From Paraburkholderia sp. (GTDB lineage: Bacteria > Pseudomonadota > Gammaproteobacteria > Burkholderiales > Burkholderiaceae), in assembly GCA_004322045.1 (NCBI GenBank), contig SCRN01000046.1, positions 1 to 45,536 on the forward strand: 45,536 nt of DNA. The letters are read 5' to 3'. Position numbers and translations under genes: made by a program. The notes beneath the pieces are model-generated. The model was given only the letters and a program-made list of their open reading frames with translations. It had not been told where the DNA came from and did not search any database. Positions 42,743 to 45,536 of this stretch are shown here, piece by piece. Numbering within the stretch: the first letter of the stretch is position 1; each line of letters opens with the position of its first letter.

Positions 42743-42937
42743 ATGAAGAAGCTCATCGAACAACGGCTGTACAGCCCGACCTTGGTATTGCCGATGGTCG
42801 AGCTAATGGAATTGATGGTCTCGCTCGATTTCAATCTTGGGCAAGTGGGCGCAGTCATGGCGACGCGCGGCGCTCGCGCAGCGTTGCATCGTTCGCGCGG
42901 GCTGCTCGGCCACCGGCAAGCTTGCGCGGCCGCTTGA
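42743..42937 (+). CDS. Hypothetical 64-residue protein
   Basis: A small frame with a good Shine-Dalgarno (GGGAG at 42731-42735, seven bases before the ATG). It encodes a helix-prone N-terminal half (PTLVLPMVELMELMVSLDFNLG) and a basic, low-complexity end. No family was recognised. The lack of competing genes in this 494-bp gap between glutathione S-transferase and yggX supports it, but GC-rich DNA yields such frames by chance. Conservation of the MELMVSLDFNL stretch in relatives would decide. Confidence 0.4.
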   Translation: MKKLIEQRLYSPTLVLPMVELMELMVSLDFNLGQVGAVMATRGARAALHRSRGLLGHRQACAAA

Positions 42938-43094
42938 ACGCCTCGAACGACATGGGTGCCGGCTTGACGGTGGCGGCTCGATGCCGGCAATGCCGAGAGC
43001 GGCAGGCTGCGGGGGCAGGGTAGTGCAACGCGCCGGCTCGAAGTTGGGACGAGCCGGCGGCAAATAAGAGGGCGTAACGCCGGTGCGGTTGCGC

Positions 43095-43370
43095 TCAGCC
43101 TTGCGTCGGCGGCACATAGCCGGCCGCTTGATCGGCGCCTTCACCGAAGAAGAATTTCTCCGTTTGCTTCATCAAGTACTGGCGCGCACGCGGATCCGCC
43201 ATGTTCAGACGATTCTCGTTGATGAGCATCGTCTGGTGCTTGAGCCACATTTGCCAAGCTTCCTTCGAAATCCCTTCGTAAATACGCTTGCCGAGTTCTC
43301 CCGGCAGCGGCGGAAAGTCGAGTCCTTCGGCTTGCTTGCCGAGCTTGACGCATTGAATCATGCGGGCCAT
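43095..43370 (-). CDS. yggX: Fe(2+)-trafficking protein YggX
   Basis: A 91-residue cytoplasmic protein that helps protect and supply iron for iron-sulfur clusters. [42 protein letters not shown] is nearly the family consensus, with the conserved Cys7. [23 protein letters not shown] follows. The length is exactly that of the family. It lies 49 bp downstream of argA and on the same strand, so the two may be co-transcribed. The end is [15 protein letters not shown]. Confidence 0.96.
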   Translation of the reverse strand: MARMIQCVKLGKQAEGLDFPPLPGELGKRIYEGISKEAWQMWLKHQTMLINENRLNMADPRARQYLMKQTEKFFFGEGADQAAGYVPPTQG

Positions 43371-43419
43371 CGTGAATTTCTCCTGTAGTCGTTGGGGACG
43401 GGCGGCGAAGCGGCCGCGC

Positions 43420-44802
43420 TCAGAGCTGCTTCATCAGCACGAGCGATTTGCGCTGCCAGTTGTAGAGGCGTCGACGGTCCTCGGGGAGATCGTCGACGGA
43501 CACCTTGACGAAGCCGCGCTTCAAGAACCAATGCTCGGTGCGCGTCGTGAGGACGAAGATGCGCGTCAAGCCGCGGGCGCGTGCACGTTGCTCGATGCGC
43601 TTGAGCAGGCGTTCGCCGTCGCCGGCCCCTTGCGCGTCGGGCGCGACCGTCAGGCACGCCATCTCGCCGATGCGCTCCTGCGGGTAAGGGTATAGCGCCG
43701 CGCAACCGAACAGCACGCCATCGTGCTCGATGACCGAGAAGTGATCGATGTCGCGCTCGATTTGGTGGCGGCCGCGCTTGACGAGGGTGCCGTCCGATTC
43801 GAGCGGCTCGATCAGCGTGAGAATGCCGCCGACGTCGTCGGGCGTGGCTTCGCGCAGGCTTTCGAGGTTCTCGTATGAAATCATCGTGCCGACGCCGTCG
43901 TGCAGGAAGAGTTCCAGCAGCAAACTGCCGTCGAGCGCGTACGGAATGATGTGCGCGCGCGCCACGCCGCCGCGGCACGCGCGTACCGCATGCTTCAGAT
44001 AGAACGCCGCATCGCCCTTGACCTCGCCGCTGTCGAGCAGCTTGTAGGCGTCGTCGAGCGAAAGCTCTTGCACGAGTTCGGCCGCGTCGTCCATGAGACC
44101 CGGCGTTTCCGTGAGGAAGATGATCTTGTCCGCGCGCAACGCGATCGCGGCGGCGGAAGCGACGTCTTCCATCGACAGGTTGAACGCTTCGCCCGTCGGC
44201 GAGAAGCCGAGCGGCGAGAGCAGCACGAGCTTGCGGCTCGAGAGCGAATGGCGGATCGATTCGGCGTCGACCTTGCGCACCACGCCCGTGTGGGCGAAAT
44301 CGACGCCGTCGAGAATGCCGACCGGCCGCGCGGTGACGAAGTTGCCCGAAACGACGCTGATGTGGGCATGCGCCATCGGCGTGTTGGGCAGGCCCTGGCT
44401 GATCGCCGCTTCGATGTCGAGCCGCACTTCGCCCGCGGCTTCCTTTGCCGATTCGAGCGCGCGTGCATCGGTAATGCGCATGCCGTGCGAGAACTCCGAC
44501 TGCACCCCGTGCAGGCTCATCTGTTCCTCGACCTGCGGGCGCGATCCATGCACGAGCACGATCTGGATGCCCATGGCTTGCAACAGCGCGATGTCGGAGA
44601 CGAGCGCGTTGAGCAGCCCCTGATGGACCACTTCGCCCCCGAACCCGACGACGAACGTCTTATTGCGGAAAGCGTGGATGTAGGGCGCCACCGATCGCAT
44701 CCAGTCGACGAACTGTGCGTGGGAGACGGTTACGGGGTCGGGCGCCGCGGGCGGGGCGGCGGCGCTCTCCGGGGTGGGGGCGAGGTCGGTTTGAGAATTC
44801 AT
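43420..44802 (-). CDS. argA: N-acetylglutamate synthase (amino-acid N-acetyltransferase)
   Basis: A 460-residue enzyme for the first step of arginine biosynthesis, acetyl-CoA plus glutamate to N-acetylglutamate. An amino-acid-kinase-like domain (about 35-300) has [37 protein letters not shown] and [21 protein letters not shown] acetyltransferase domain follows (about 320-455), with [23 protein letters not shown] as the acetyl-CoA loop. Family members are usually inhibited by arginine. The ATG at 44802 lies in a near-leaderless position; an alternative ATG at 44826 overlaps the hrpA ATG. No Shine-Dalgarno precedes either. yggX follows. Confidence 0.95.
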   Translation of the reverse strand: MNSQTDLAPTPESAAAPPAAPDPVTVSHAQFVDWMRSVAPYIHAFRNKTFVVGFGGEVVHQGLLNALVSDIALLQAMGIQIVLVHGSRPQVEEQMSLHGVQSEFSHGMRITDARALESAKEAAGEVRLDIEAAISQGLPNTPMAHAHISVVSGNFVTARPVGILDGVDFAHTGVVRKVDAESIRHSLSSRKLVLLSPLGFSPTGEAFNLSMEDVASAAAIALRADKIIFLTETPGLMDDAAELVQELSLDDAYKLLDSGEVKGDAAFYLKHAVRACRGGVARAHIIPYALDGSLLLELFLHDGVGTMISYENLESLREATPDDVGGILTLIEPLESDGTLVKRGRHQIERDIDHFSVIEHDGVLFGCAALYPYPQERIGEMACLTVAPDAQGAGDGERLLKRIEQRARARGLTRIFVLTTRTEHWFLKRGFVKVSVDDLPEDRRRLYNWQRKSLVLMKQL

Positions 44803-44816
44803 CCCGGGATTATAAT
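44801..44816. promoter_or_regulatory. Symmetric bidirectional -10 region of argA and hrpA
   Basis: ATTATAAT (44809-44816) is its own reverse complement and gives a TATAAT -10 box on both strands, next to a perfect palindrome ATCCCGGGAT (44801-44810). On the plus strand it is nine bases from the hrpA ATG, on the minus strand seven from the argA ATG. Both transcripts would then start at or near the start codon. No convincing -35 was found on either side. Confidence 0.55.
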
Positions 44817-44824
44817 GCGCCCCC

Positions 44825-45536
44825 ATGTCGAACGTACCCAAAAGTCCGGCCGCGAGTGAGGTCCCTGTTGCGCGCGCCCCGCGCGCGCCGCGCCCCGAAA
44901 ATGCGCGTCGTCGTCCCGCCGTCCCGCCCAATCCCGTCCCACCGATCGATTTTCCGGCCGCGCTGCCCGTTTGCGGGCGCCGCGAGGAAATCGCGCGCGC
45001 GATTCGCGACCATCAAGTGGTGATCGTTTCCGGCGAAACGGGCTCCGGGAAGACGACACAACTGCCCAAGATTTGCCTATCGCTCGGCCGTGGTCTCGGG
45101 GCCGGCGGCAGCGGCCTCATCGGCCACACGCAGCCGCGGCGGATCGCGGCGTCCGCCACGGGCCGGCGCATTGCGGAGGAGCTCGGCACGCCGTTCGGCG
45201 AAGTCGTCGGCTATAAGGTCCGGTTCACCGATAATCTCGCGCCCGGCGCGTCCGTCAAGCTGATGACGGACGGTATCTTGCTGGCCGAAACACAAACCGA
45301 CCCGCTGTTAAGGGCTTATGACACGCTCATCATCGATGAGGCCCATGAGCGCAGCCTGAACATCGATTTTCTGCTCGGCTATCTGAAGGAGATTCTGCCG
45401 AGGCGGCCCGACCTGAAGCTGATCGTCACCTCGGCGACGATCGACGCCGAGCGCTTTTCCCGTCATTTCGGGACCGACGAGCGGCCCGCGCCCGTGATCG
45501 AGGTTAGCGGCCGGCTCTATCCGGTCGAAATCCGCT
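44825..45536 (+). CDS. hrpA: HrpA-type ATP-dependent DEAH-box RNA helicase, 5' part
   Basis: The first 237 residues of a helicase that continues beyond the window. After a Pro/Arg-rich N-tail, [41 protein letters not shown] shows Walker [30 protein letters not shown] is motif Ia, [11 protein letters not shown] is the DEAH box (motif II), and [17 protein letters not shown] is motif [12 protein letters not shown] and MTDGILLAE are also as in HrpA. The 44825 ATG has no purine-rich ribosome site and follows a -10 box closely. It is divergent from argA. Confidence 0.93.
   Translation, partial: MSNVPKSPAASEVPVARAPRAPRPENARRRPAVPPNPVPPIDFPAALPVCGRREEIARAIRDHQVVIVSGETGSGKTTQLPKICLSLGRGLGAGGSGLIGHTQPRRIAASATGRRIAEELGTPFGEVVGYKVRFTDNLAPGASVKLMTDGILLAETQTDPLLRAYDTLIIDEAHERSLNIDFLLGYLKEILPRRPDLKLIVTSATIDAERFSRHFGTDERPAPVIEVSGRLYPVEIR

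Noticed and set aside
1-45536. CRISPR arrays, insertion sequences, prophage genes and restriction or other defence operons
   Set aside because: No regularly spaced repeats, transposases, integrases or phage structural genes were recognised. The only defence-like item is the DUF4258-HTH pair.

Overview
The window is GC-rich, compact DNA typical of a Burkholderiaceae genome such as Paraburkholderia, Trinickia or Caballeronia. The evidence is a complete aerobic benzoyl-CoA (box) pathway with a BoxR-type regulator, a Burkholderia-type trimeric porin, ArgA next to YggX, a DUF3579 protein and a short ProQ/FinO protein. The genus is an inference. No rRNA, tRNA, CRISPR array, insertion sequence or phage gene was seen.

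Layout. 1-4 kb: an FGGY sugar kinase, a peroxiredoxin-like protein and a divergent AraC regulator. 3.2-13.7 kb: the benzoate box cluster, made of a leftward unit (DUF4863 protein, boxD, benzoate-CoA ligase, alpha/beta hydrolase) and rightward boxR and boxC-boxB-boxA. Benzoate is activated to benzoyl-CoA, epoxidised by BoxAB, ring-cleaved by BoxC, and the semialdehyde is oxidised by BoxD. Three sites sharing GCA-N4-AGTGC lie before both transcription units and boxR, and are good candidates for the BoxR operator. 14.1-19.6 kb: a CUT2 sugar ABC importer (binding protein, permease, ATPase), an orphan glucose-type binding protein and a divergent LacI regulator with a recognisable operator.

19.7-23 kb: a ProQ-domain RNA chaperone, a DUF937/YidB protein, a ComEA-like helix-hairpin-helix protein, and a toxin-antitoxin-like pair (DUF4258 plus HTH) with a perfect palindrome touching its first start codon. 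23.3-29.1 kb: a Tat-exported clan GH-A glycoside hydrolase converges on a three-gene unit encoding a TonB-dependent receptor, YfiR and a membrane GGDEF-EAL protein. This looks like a YfiBNR-type c-di-GMP switch whose outer-membrane partner is a TonB receptor. 29.3-33.2 kb: a phospholipase C/acid phosphatase family enzyme, a YjeH-like amino-acid exporter and a divergent WYL regulator with an operator.

33.4-41.7 kb: a same-strand run encoding a NitT/TauT-type ABC importer (binding protein, ATPase, permease), a TctE/TctD-like two-component system, a porin with its own terminator, and a chemoreceptor overlapping a DUF3579 gene. Together these could sense, import and swim toward one unknown small solute. 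42-45.5 kb: a glutathione S-transferase, a possible small protein, yggX, argA, and the start of a divergent hrpA-type RNA helicase that runs off the window. The argA/hrpA gap is about 22 bp with a symmetric -10 element and no Shine-Dalgarno for either gene, suggesting leaderless divergent transcripts.

Functions are assigned from motifs and family memory only. No database search was run.
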